From assembly GCF_008905045.1 (NCBI RefSeq), contig NZ_VWMY01000027.1, positions 62,001 through 126,000 of the forward strand: a DNA stretch of 64,000 nucleotides. Direction: 5' to 3'. The position numbers and the translations under genes were made by a program. Shown one piece after another: positions 47,173 through 54,603 of this stretch; positions within the stretch are counted from its first letter, which is position 1, and every line of letters begins with the position of its first letter. The notes beneath the pieces were generated by a model that saw nothing but the letters and a program-made list of their open reading frames with translations, searched no databases and was not told the DNA's origin. Source of the stretch: Streptomyces albicerus. Lineage in GTDB: Bacteria; Actinomycetota; Actinomycetes; Streptomycetales; Streptomycetaceae.

Positions 47173-48347
47173 ACATCCCCGCAGGCGCCACCAGCCCCGA
47201 CACTGCCCGGACTCTGGCCGACCCCGACACCCCGTTCGCCGTCGTCGACGTCCGCAAGACCCGGCGCAACATCGAACGACTGGCAGCCAGGGCCGGCCGG
47301 CTCGGGGTCGCCCTGCGACCTCACGTGAAGACGGCCAAGAGCCTCGACGTCGCCGGCCTCCTGCACGACGACACACCCTGCCCGGTCACCGTCTCCACCC
47401 TGGCCGAGGCCGAGGCGTTCGCCGACGGCGGCTACACCGACATCACTTACGCCGTCGGTATCGACCCCCACAAACTCCCGCGCGTCCTCGCACTGCTGCG
47501 CCGCGGCGTCACCCTGCGCATCCTGCTGGACAGCACCGAGCAGGCGGCGTTCGTCGCCGAAGCCTCCCGCCAGGCCGGCCTTCCCCTCCCCACCCAGATC
47601 GAGATCGACTGCGACGGCCACCGCGGCGGCGTCAAGCCCGACGCCACCGCGCTCCCCGAGATCGGCCGCATCCTGCACGACGCGGGCTGTCTGGACGGCG
47701 TGCTGACCCACGCGGGCGAGTCCTACTTCGCCCACACCGCCGAGGAACAGCGCCTGGCGGCGAAGAACGAACGCGACACCGCCGTCGCCGCGGCCGAGCG
47801 GCTGCGCGCGGCCGGCCTGCCCGTGGCCACCGTCAGCGTCGGCTCGACCCCCACCGCCCACGCAGCCGATGACCTCACCGGAGTCACCGAACTGCGCGCG
47901 GGAAACTACGTCTTCTTCGATCTGGTGATGGCGGGTCTCGGCGTCTGCCACATCGAGGACCTCGCCCTGTCGGTCGTCGTCACCGTCGTCGGCCACCGCC
48001 CCGAGCGCGGGTGGATCATCACCGACGGCGGCTGGATGGCCATGTCCCGCGACCGCGGCACCGCAGTCCAGGCGCAGGACCAGGGTTACGGCCTGGTCAC
48101 CGACCTGGACGGCAACCTCGTCCCGGGTCTGGTCATGACGGCCGCGAGCCAGGAACACGGCACCCTCACCGCCCGCGACGGCGCCCACCTGCCCGACCTG
48201 CCCGTCGGTACTCGCCTGCGTATCCTGCCCAACCACGCCTGCGCCACCGCCGCCCAGCACCACGGCTACCACGTCATCGACAGCACCCGGACCGCCAGCA
48301 CCGCACCGGCGATTCAGACCTTCTGGGAACGCGTCACCGGCTGGTGA
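47169..48347 (+). CDS. D-threonine aldolase/D-serine dehydratase-like PLP enzyme (DSD1 family)
   Basis: A 392-residue fold III PLP enzyme. RPHVKTAKS near residue 55 holds the Schiff-base lysine, EIDCDGHRGGVKP and SVGSTPTAHA are typical of the alanine-racemase-like barrel, and the C-terminal domain ends with LPNHACATAAQHHGYHVID, the metal-binding H-x-C motif of D-serine dehydratase and D-threonine aldolase. GTG 47169 overlaps the preceding stop as GTGA. It probably acts on a D- or beta-hydroxy amino acid whose product is used by the cyclodeaminase-like enzyme. Confidence 0.86.
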   Translation: MNIPAGATSPDTARTLADPDTPFAVVDVRKTRRNIERLAARAGRLGVALRPHVKTAKSLDVAGLLHDDTPCPVTVSTLAEAEAFADGGYTDITYAVGIDPHKLPRVLALLRRGVTLRILLDSTEQAAFVAEASRQAGLPLPTQIEIDCDGHRGGVKPDATALPEIGRILHDAGCLDGVLTHAGESYFAHTAEEQRLAAKNERDTAVAAAERLRAAGLPVATVSVGSTPTAHAADDLTGVTELRAGNYVFFDLVMAGLGVCHIEDLALSVVVTVVGHRPERGWIITDGGWMAMSRDRGTAVQAQDQGYGLVTDLDGNLVPGLVMTAASQEHGTLTARDGAHLPDLPVGTRLRILPNHACATAAQHHGYHVIDSTRTASTAPAIQTFWERVTGW

Positions 48348-48498
48348 CAACCGGGGCAACGAAGGGACGAGGCGCCCGGTCAGCGATTGCGGGGCAGGGT
48401 GTCCGCGTGCGCCGCTTGCACGCACTTGACGGGACACGCAGAGTGTGTGCATGCGGTCGCCCGGGTTCCCGCGGCCACGACCGGGCGGGACGCCGCGA

Positions 48499-48639
48499 AG
48501 AAGGCCCCCGGGCCGCAAGCGCGGCCTTGCGGTGGATGTGCCGGGGCTGGTCATCGTGGTGATCGCGCTCGCGGCAAACTCGTACGAGAACGCTCCCGCG
48601 CCCCTTCCGAATGCGAAGGTCAGCGCATTACGTCACCAA
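48499..48639 (+). pseudogene. IS5-type transposase fragment
   Basis: One frame reads PPGRKRGLAVDVPGLVIVVI and then ALAANSYENA. This is the pattern of the DDE region of IS5-family transposases (GRKRHLVVDTLGL..., AAS-x-HDNA). The flanks show no complete transposase and no clear terminal repeats. It is a remnant overlapping the end of the TetR gene. Confidence 0.5.
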
Positions 48640-49257
48640 CTCACTGCCGGAATCGTCTGGGGTGGTTGAAGGCCCGGGGCTGATGAGGGCGAGCGTCGCG
48701 TCGAGAAGTGCGGGGAGCTGGTCGGGGGATTCGGACAGCAGGAACAGCCAGGCGAAGACGGGGCCGACCAGCAGGGCGTTGAGGACGGCCGGGTCGGGGC
48801 GGGTGGTGAGCTCGCCGCGTGCGACCGCGCGGTCCAGGATCTCGGTGAGGGTCCGGCGCTGGGCGCCGAGGTACTTCGCGTCGAACCGGTCGAACAGTGC
48901 CGGGTCGGCGTGGATATCGGCCAGCAGGCCGGGAATCGTCCCCGGCGGTGGTGAGGCCATGCTGTCCGCGATCTCGGCGAGCACCGCGGCCAGGTCGGCG
49001 CGGAGCGATCCATGGTCGGGCGCCACGGCCAGGAACTGGCCCTGCACAAGGACCTCAAAGATCATTTCTTGCTTGGTGGCGTGGCGCCGGTAGATCGCCG
49101 CCTTGCCGACGCCGGCACGCGCGGCCACCTCGCCCATCGTCAGCCGCGCGTACCCCACCTCAGCCAGCAGCTCCAGCACGGCGGAGGCGATGGCGTCATC
49201 GACGCGACTGTCCCGGGGACGGCCACCCTGGTTCCGGGCTTGCTTTCGAGCAGACAT
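48628..49257 (-). CDS. TetR-family regulator
   Basis: A 209-residue repressor. The HTH (about 15-65) reads AIASAVLELLAEVGYARLTM, then ARAGVGKAAIYRRHATKQEM. The C-terminal TetR_C_16-like domain includes a FAWLFLLSE helix. ATG 49257 is the likely start. It is divergent from a DUF2867 gene and two adjacent 15-base palindromes lie right upstream (49286-49315), so it probably represses itself and that gene. Confidence 0.87.
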   Translation of the reverse strand: MSARKQARNQGGRPRDSRVDDAIASAVLELLAEVGYARLTMGEVAARAGVGKAAIYRRHATKQEMIFEVLVQGQFLAVAPDHGSLRADLAAVLAEIADSMASPPPGTIPGLLADIHADPALFDRFDAKYLGAQRRTLTEILDRAVARGELTTRPDPAVLNALLVGPVFAWLFLLSESPDQLPALLDATLALISPGPSTTPDDSGSELVT

Positions 49258-49270
49258 ACGAGCATCATAC

Positions 49271-49315
49271 GGAACCATGAGTATCGAAACCAATGGTTCC
49301 GAAACTGGTGGTTTC
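49271..49315. promoter_or_regulatory. Adjacent TetR operators
   Basis: GAAACCAATGGTTCC (49286-49300) is a 7-1-7 palindrome with one mismatch. GAAACTGGTGGTTTC (49301-49315) repeats GAAAC...GTTTC directly after it. A further GGAACCAT half-site is at 49271-49278. All lie between the TetR start and the DUF2867 gene. Confidence 0.65.
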
Positions 49316-49431
49316 GCAGTACTTGCCTCGGTCGCCGGCCTGGCCAACCCCATCCGGCGCACAGTCCTCACGAGCGGCCCACCCGACCCGTCCCGAGTCG
49401 GCGGCGCGTACCCGGTCGGAAGGAATGACAG

Positions 49432-50043
49432 ATGCGAATCCCGAAAGCCGCCCACACCGCACAGCCGTGGCGGATCCACGAGTTCACCCGCGACTTCCGG
49501 ATCGAGGACGTGTGGTCCTTCCGCGCCCCAGGCGCCGGGCCCGACGACTTCCCCGTGATGCTCGACGCACTGAAGGCGGCCTACGACACCCGCGAGGAGC
49601 CCGCCGCGGTCCGGTTCCTGTTCGCGGTGCGCTGGAAGCTCGGCGCCCTTCTCGGCTGGGACATTCCCCAGGCGGGTCTGAGCGGGCGGGTGACCTCGCT
49701 GTGCGACCGCCTCCCACATGACCTCGCCCAGACCGCGAACGACGCCACCCCCTGCACCGACCCGTTCACCGAGGTGTACCTGCTCGACAACGAGGCCGCC
49801 CGCGAACTGGCCAACAAGACCGTCCACGACATCATGCACCTGGGCTGGGTACCGACCAACGACGGCGGATACGAACTGCGCATGGCTGCCCTGGTCAAAC
49901 CCAACGGACTGTTCGGACGGCTCTACATGACCTTCATCGCACCGTTCCGCTACCTGATCGTCTACCCGGCGCTGACCCGCCAATGGGAACACGCCTGGCA
50001 AGACCGCACCCGCCTGCTCGCCAAGACGGACCCCACCGACTGA
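49432..50043 (+). CDS. DUF2867 domain protein
   Basis: A 203-residue protein with an SRPBCC-like DUF2867 domain (DVWSFRAPGAGPDDFPVML near the start, VHDIMHLGWV in the middle and MTFIAPFRYLIVYPAL near the end). GGAAGGA lies 7 bases before the ATG. The function of DUF2867 is unknown; it often lies beside TetR regulators, as here. No signal or true membrane segment. Confidence 0.82.
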   Translation: MRIPKAAHTAQPWRIHEFTRDFRIEDVWSFRAPGAGPDDFPVMLDALKAAYDTREEPAAVRFLFAVRWKLGALLGWDIPQAGLSGRVTSLCDRLPHDLAQTANDATPCTDPFTEVYLLDNEAARELANKTVHDIMHLGWVPTNDGGYELRMAALVKPNGLFGRLYMTFIAPFRYLIVYPALTRQWEHAWQDRTRLLAKTDPTD

Positions 50044-50076
50044 CACTCCTGAACCACCAAGGACCAGCACCTCGAC

Positions 50077-50091
50077 ACTCAAGAGTTGAGT
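50077..50091. terminator. Small inverted repeat after DUF2867 gene
   Basis: ACTCAA-GAG-TTGAGT is a perfect 6-3-6 inverted repeat 33 bases after the stop, in a 186-base gap between convergent genes. It may be a weak terminator or an operator. Confidence 0.35.
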
Positions 50092-50229
50092 ACGAGCGGT
50101 CCGGACGGCGGAACAGCCATGACACGCAGCACGTCGTGGTGCCGTACCCGGAGAAGTGCCCTGCAAGGGACACCTGTTCGACCCCCAGCTCCTGCGGGCG
50201 GCTACTTGTGCAGGTCGGGCCTCTCGGCC

Positions 50230-50640
50230 TCACTGACCGCAGGGCCCCGCGTGATCGCAGTACGGCTGAAGGCGGCTCTGCCCGCAGCCACAGAGCATGA
50301 CCCTGGTCTCGGCGCGCGGGCCTTCCGGGGTGTCCACGCGGAGCTCGCCGCGCACGGTCAGCTGCCCTGCGGAGCTGCGCGCGATCTGCGTGGGACGCTC
50401 CGGTATCTCCCTCCCGCCGTCCGCGAGTTCGTACCGCAGCGCACCCGAAGGGCAGCGCCGCACCACTTCGGCCAGGCGATCAGCCGTGGCACCGTCGGGC
50501 CGGATCCACGGCCGCGCGGCCGTGTCGAAGACCTCCGGCAGACCACGGACACACTCAGTGGCGTGCAGGCAGCGCCTGGCTTCGAACGTCACGGTGATCG
50601 ACTCGCCCTTGTACGCCTTCTTCGCGGGCCTGTCGCTCAT
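50230..50640 (-). CDS. Small Fe-S protein: ferredoxin-like mono-cluster plus variant CDGSH domain
   Basis: A 136-residue protein. ATG 50640 has GGAGG 5 bases upstream. The N-terminal part has C24, C30 and C63 in the Fer4_19 pattern (RRCLHATECVRGLPEVF, VRRCPSGAL). The C-terminal CDGSH-like part has C117, C119 and C128 in CGCGQSRLQPYC. The expected C-D-G-S-H is shortened to C-D-H (H130), with HAG following, so His lies two residues earlier than in the canonical motif. Such proteins carry electrons or sense redox state. The gene lies 32 bases behind a GNAT-like gene. Confidence 0.8.
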   Translation of the reverse strand: MSDRPAKKAYKGESITVTFEARRCLHATECVRGLPEVFDTAARPWIRPDGATADRLAEVVRRCPSGALRYELADGGREIPERPTQIARSSAGQLTVRGELRVDTPEGPRAETRVMLCGCGQSRLQPYCDHAGPCGQ

Positions 50641-50672
50641 GGCGGCCTCCATCACTGCCGTGCGCGGCCGCG

Positions 50673-50981
50673 CTAGTCGCTGACCTTGCTGCGGGACTGG
50701 TACAGCAGGTCCTGGTACTCGGGATGACGAGAGATCCAGCCCGCAAAGAAGGGGCAGGTGGCCAACACCCGCAGTCCCGAAGCGCGCGCTTCGTCAAGAG
50801 CGGTGCGGACCAGCGCGGACCCGACTCCCCTGCCCTCGTATTCCGCTGCGACCTCGGTGTGTACGAACGCGACGAGTTCCGTCGTACGGATGTACTCCGC
50901 GACGCCCGCGACCTTGAGCTCTCCGTCAACCCGGGCCTCGTACCGCTTCGCGTCGGGCAGGTCACTCACTTCGACAGCCAT
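50673..50981 (-). CDS. Small GNAT-like N-acetyltransferase (YjdJ/GCN5-related type)
   Basis: A 102-residue protein of the short GNAT group that carries only the central fold. EYEGRGVGSALVRTALDEAR is the acetyl-CoA loop and helix, followed by VLATCPFFAGWISRHPEYQDL, the end typical of this family. AGGAGGAGG precedes ATG 50981. It is the first gene of a two-gene unit with the Fe-S protein. Confidence 0.87.
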   Translation of the reverse strand: MAVEVSDLPDAKRYEARVDGELKVAGVAEYIRTTELVAFVHTEVAAEYEGRGVGSALVRTALDEARASGLRVLATCPFFAGWISRHPEYQDLLYQSRSKVSD

Positions 50982-51423
50982 ACGTCCTCCTCCTGGAACC
51001 TGCCCCCGCTCCACTCGACGGGAGACTCGGTCGGCCAGGCCACACTAACCCCATCCGGTTGACGCATCAACTTAATCACCCCGCAAACGCTCTCACGTGG
51101 CCACCACGACGTCCGCACCTCGCCCTTCACGGATGGACCGCCCGTCCCTGACGGCGGCTTTGCGCGAGGGGGCCGACTCACTGGAAAGCCGGTAGGGCCT
51201 CCTTGATGAGCAGCTCCAACGACTTGCGCTTTCCCTCGTGCGACAGGCTGGTGTTGACCTGACGGGCCGACATGCCGGACGGACATCCCGTGCCGCGTAT
51301 CGCCCATGCGGCGCCTCTGGTTTGGGCCGGCCTTGTTGGCACCCTCGATGCGCTCTCGTCACCCTCGGAACGCCAAACCCCGGACACCCCGCCGACCGAA
51401 AGCGCGAGGCCAGAGGCGGAGCC
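50982..51423. other. Intergenic stretch without a clear gene
   Basis: This 440-base gap contains the promoter of the GNAT gene near its left end. A minus-strand frame from ATG 51273 to 51178 reads MSARQVNTSLSHEGKRKSLE and ends in IKEALPAFQ. It looks protein-like but has no good ribosome site and no family I know. Confidence 0.4.
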
Positions 51424-51978
51424 TCAGGGCTTGCGGCCGATGAAGGCGAGCAAGCGCGTCTGCACGTCGGCGCTGTCGGGCACCTCCACCCGTGGGCCGT
51501 ACTGCCCGCTCTTGCGGAGCAGGTCGTCGATCGGCAGCATCCCGTCGAGCAACTGGGTGCACTTGTCGGGATCGAGGCGCTCGTCCTGGCCGGTGGCCCG
51601 GGCCAGGTCCCAGGTGTGCATGAAGACGTCGGCGGTATAGAACCGGTCGACCGCCTGGTCCAGTGGGACCTCTCCGATGTGCTGGTTCCTCAGCACCTTC
51701 TTCGCTGTGGCCGGATCCTCGAGGAGGGCCTGCACCCCGTCGCTGTGCACCGTCCAGGCCGCCACCGGGTCGTCGTCCACCGACGGCCCCTTCGGCAGTT
51801 CGACTCCGGCGCCGGCCTTCAGGAAGTCCGGGAACCACTCGACGAGGTGACGCACCACATCTCGGGCGACCCAGCCCTCGCACGGCGCCGGGTTGTCCCA
51901 TGCTTCTGGAGGCACACCGCGTACGCGGTCGGTGAATCCACGTGCGACGGTACGGTGCTCGTCGGCTGCGCTCGTCAT
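51424..51978 (-). CDS. TIGR03086-family metal-binding protein (DinB/maleylpyruvate isomerase-like)
   Basis: A 184-residue four-helix protein. HRTVARGFTDRV, the PCEGWVARDVVRHLVEW segment with its His, and the VFMHTWDLARATG segment with a second His form the mycothiol-dependent-enzyme-like metal site. It is the last gene of a three-gene unit with an ArsR regulator and an SRPBCC protein, 4 bases behind the latter. Confidence 0.86.
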   Translation of the reverse strand: MTSAADEHRTVARGFTDRVRGVPPEAWDNPAPCEGWVARDVVRHLVEWFPDFLKAGAGVELPKGPSVDDDPVAAWTVHSDGVQALLEDPATAKKVLRNQHIGEVPLDQAVDRFYTADVFMHTWDLARATGQDERLDPDKCTQLLDGMLPIDDLLRKSGQYGPRVEVPDSADVQTRLLAFIGRKP

Positions 51979-51982
51979 GACC

Positions 51983-52516
51983 TCAAGCCCCTGTCTCGGT
52001 ATGTCGGTCGGTCTTTCCGCTCTCGCTGCCGCGGAGCAGCTCGTCGAGCCGTTCGTGGCCTTCCCGGACGCCGCCTCCCATGCCGCTCGCGATCATCGCG
52101 TCGCGGGCCTCGATGGAGTCCATGAGCGACTTGGTGGTGACCCGGGTGCGGCCGCCGAGGTCCTCGAAAACGGCCGTTTCCAGGCTGACGCCGTCCGGGA
52201 AGCCCTCGAAGGTGAAGGTCTGCACGATGCGTTCGTCGGGGCGCACCTCGTGGAACACGCCGTGGAAGCCGTACTCGGTCCCGTCGTCCGCGCGATGCAC
52301 ATAGCGGTACGACCCACCGCTCCGCGCGTCGTACCGGTCGATCCACATGGTGAGTCGACGCGGGCCGAGCCACTGGACGACCAGGTCGGGATCGGTGTAC
52401 GCCCGGAACACGCGCTCTGGTGGAGCGTCGAACTCCCGGGTGATCAAGATGGTGGGCAGAGCCGGGTCGGCCACGATCTGCGTACCGTCGCGGTGGCCTG
52501 TGTTCGTCGTGCTCAT
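51983..52516 (-). CDS. SRPBCC (AHSA1-like) domain protein
   Basis: A 177-residue protein with the AHSA1/START fold: ITREFDAPPERVFRAYTDPD, VQWLGPRRLTMWIDRYDARS, and GFHGVFHEVRPDERIVQTFT. ATG 52516 has GGGAG about 8 bases upstream and overlaps the ArsR stop (ATGA). ArsR-SRPBCC pairs are frequent in actinobacteria; the ligand is unknown. Confidence 0.87.
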   Translation of the reverse strand: MSTTNTGHRDGTQIVADPALPTILITREFDAPPERVFRAYTDPDLVVQWLGPRRLTMWIDRYDARSGGSYRYVHRADDGTEYGFHGVFHEVRPDERIVQTFTFEGFPDGVSLETAVFEDLGGRTRVTTKSLMDSIEARDAMIASGMGGGVREGHERLDELLRGSESGKTDRHTETGA

Positions 52517-52875
52517 GATGCCGCTCCCTTCGCCGGTCCGCCCGTCATCGGCTGCTCGTCCATCTGCTCGAGGACGGCATCGAGACGGCGGAAACGGTCC
52601 TCCGCCTCGCGCCGGTAACGCTCGATCCACTTCGTCATCAGGTCGAAGACCTCCGCCTCAAGGTGGCAAGGCCGCCGTTGGGCGTCCCTGCTGCGACTGA
52701 CCAGACCGGCGTCTTCCAGCACCCTGATGTGCTTGGACACGGCCTGCACCGTGACGTCGTACGGCTCGGCCAGTTCGTTGACCGTGGCATCTCCTGCGGC
52801 GAGCCGGGCCACGATGTCGCGCCGGGTCGGGTCGGCCAGCGCGGAGAACACCTGGGACAGTCGGTCGTCGGTCAC
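52513..52875 (-). CDS. ArsR-family winged-helix repressor
   Basis: A 120-residue regulator (DRLSQVFSALADPTRRDIVA, VNELAEPYDVTVQAVSKHIR, AGLVSRSRDAQRRPCHLE). It lacks the classical metal-binding Cys pair, so it belongs to the non-metal ArsR group that accompanies SRPBCC proteins. GTG 52875 has GAGG 6 bases upstream. The longer frame from 52899 would start inside the operator, which favours 52875. Confidence 0.85.
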   Translation of the reverse strand: MTDDRLSQVFSALADPTRRDIVARLAAGDATVNELAEPYDVTVQAVSKHIRVLEDAGLVSRSRDAQRRPCHLEAEVFDLMTKWIERYRREAEDRFRRLDAVLEQMDEQPMTGGPAKGAAS

Positions 52876-52890
52876 CTCACACCTCACGTC

Positions 52891-52955
52891 TTCAACCAAT
52901 TGGTTAAATACAAACCTACGACCGGTCGCGGAGCATTGTCAACCGACTGGTTGAA
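52891..52955. promoter_or_regulatory. Two ArsR operators
   Basis: TTCAACCAATTGGTTAA (52891-52907) and TCAACCGACTGGTTGAA (52939-52955) share the palindrome TCAACC-N3-5-GGTTGA, 48 bases apart start to start. They flank the promoter of the ArsR operon and should mediate autorepression. Confidence 0.75.
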
Positions 52956-53016
52956 TAGCGGAGCGGCTGGGGCTTGGCGGTCAGGCCCCCAGCCCGGTGG
53001 TAAGCGAGCGCTGCGG

Positions 53017-53391
53017 TCAGCGCGCCGAGTTCAGCGGCAGGACCTTGCGGTACGTCATCACCGCGATCAGCCCGACCACGGCGTGCATCACGAGCAGCGC
53101 CACCACGCCAGTCACCTCGCCTTCGTCGACCAGGAAGAAGTCAGGGACGGAGGAGACTACGACGACGGCCGGGGCGAGCCACCGGACCAACCCCTCGGGA
53201 TTCCGGGAGACCTTGCCGACGATGCCCCACCCGAGGGCACCCAGCACCACCCCGAGCGCGGTCAGGAAGGTGTACGACGACGGCTTCAACGGCTCAAAGT
53301 CCTCAGGCGCGCCCATCTCGTGTGCCAGGACGGCGATGACCGCGTTCACCAGTGAGGACAGCACGATGGCGACGAGTACACCTCCGGCCAC
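53017..53391 (-). CDS. DUF6069-like four-helix membrane protein, possible N-terminal frameshift
   Basis: A 124-residue membrane protein with four predicted helices, including VLVAIVLSSLVNAVIAVLAH, MHAVVGLIAVMTYRKVLPL and a GALGWGIVGK turn between. The pattern fits DUF6069. GTG 53391 has no ribosome site. An ideal GGAG-N5-ATG lies at 53438 but leads into another frame (MSVVPGRSPSAVVR), while the frame upstream of 53391 reads VRRRPGVVAGG, the expected family N terminus. A one-base shift near 53410-53420 would join them, so either the gene is newly broken or there is a sequence error. Confidence 0.65.
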   Translation of the reverse strand: MAGGVLVAIVLSSLVNAVIAVLAHEMGAPEDFEPLKPSSYTFLTALGVVLGALGWGIVGKVSRNPEGLVRWLAPAVVVVSSVPDFFLVDEGEVTGVVALLVMHAVVGLIAVMTYRKVLPLNSAR

Positions 53392-53521
53392 GACGCCCGG
53401 ACGACGGCGGACGGGGAGCGACCCGGGACAACGGACATGGCAACTCCAGCTTGAGTAGGGGTGGTTCTTGTCGGAGCGCAGGGGGATGCCCGCCCCGGCG
53501 CCACGGACAGGGCCGTCCGGT

Positions 53522-54385
53522 TCAGCTGCTGGTTCCGCCGGTGTCGGCGCCTTCTCGCTGAAGGGGACTGACGTCCTCGGGGTAACGGCCTCCGGTGCGG
53601 CGAGACTTGGCCACGAGGTAAGCGGCAGCGGCGGCGAAGACCAGCAAGGCCGTCCAGTCGTTCAGGCGCAGGCCGAGGACGTGGTGGGCCTCGTCCACCC
53701 TCAGGTACTCGATCCAGAAGCGGCCGGCGGTGTACGCGGCGGCGTACAGCGCGAACGTCCGGCCCCGGTCGAGGTGGAAGCGGCGGTCGGCCCAGACGAC
53801 CAGGGCCACCACGCCGAGGCACCACAGCGACTCGTACAGGAACGCGGGGTGGTAGGTGGCCAGGTCGGAGGTGGCCTCGGGCCGGTACGCGGGGTCGATC
53901 TCCAGAGCCCAGGGAAGGGTGGTGGCTCGCCCATAGAGCTCCTGGTTGAACCAGTTGCCCCAGCGGCCGATGGCCTGACCCAGCGCGATCCCGGGCGCGA
54001 CGGCGTCGGCGAACGCGGACAAGGGGATCCCGTGGCGGCGGCAGCCGATCCAGGCGCCCACGGCCCCACCGGCGATGGCACCCCAGATCCCGATGCCCCC
54101 GTCCCAGACGTACAGGGCCTTGACCGGGTCGCCGCCGTCACCGAAGTACGGCGCGCTGGAAGTGACCACGTGGTAGAGGCGGGCACCGACCAGACCGAAC
54201 GGGACCGCCCACAGGGCGATGTCCGCCACGGCGGCCCTCTCGCCGCCGCGTGCGGCCCAGCGGCGGCCGCCCAGCCATATCGCGGCGGCGATGCCGAGGA
54301 TCACCATGAGCGAGTAGCCGCGCAGCGGCATCGGCCCCAGGTGGATCTCGCCGACTGAAGGGCTGGGAATGTAGGCCAGATTCAC
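53522..54385 (-). CDS. lgt: Prolipoprotein diacylglyceryl transferase
   Basis: A 287-residue integral membrane enzyme that transfers diacylglycerol to the lipobox cysteine of prolipoproteins. It has about seven helices, a conserved RLYHV region near 90, and the Lgt signature GRWGNWFNQELYG near 140, a variant of GRxGNFxNxE. YHPAFLYESLW follows near 190. GTG 54385 has GAGGA 7 bases upstream; the longer frame upstream is unlikely. Streptomyces often has more than one lgt; which one this is cannot be told here. The C-terminal tail after the last helix is short and polar. Confidence 0.9.
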   Translation of the reverse strand: MNLAYIPSPSVGEIHLGPMPLRGYSLMVILGIAAAIWLGGRRWAARGGERAAVADIALWAVPFGLVGARLYHVVTSSAPYFGDGGDPVKALYVWDGGIGIWGAIAGGAVGAWIGCRRHGIPLSAFADAVAPGIALGQAIGRWGNWFNQELYGRATTLPWALEIDPAYRPEATSDLATYHPAFLYESLWCLGVVALVVWADRRFHLDRGRTFALYAAAYTAGRFWIEYLRVDEAHHVLGLRLNDWTALLVFAAAAAYLVAKSRRTGGRYPEDVSPLQREGADTGGTSS

Positions 54386-54603
54386 CGGAGTTTCCTCACA
54401 GGTCGCGCAGGTCGTTTGGGGCGCGCGGGGCACGCGCGAGGCGGTGGTGCGGACGGGCGGTTCTCGATCACCGGCCGATCCTCGCCCCGCGCACCGTTCG
54501 CGCACATCGACCACTTGGTACATTCCGCGCCCACCATCCGGTGGATCCCGACCGCACCGGTCGGTTGATTCGCCCGAGCGGGGCTGCGCCTACGCTGGTG
54601 GCC

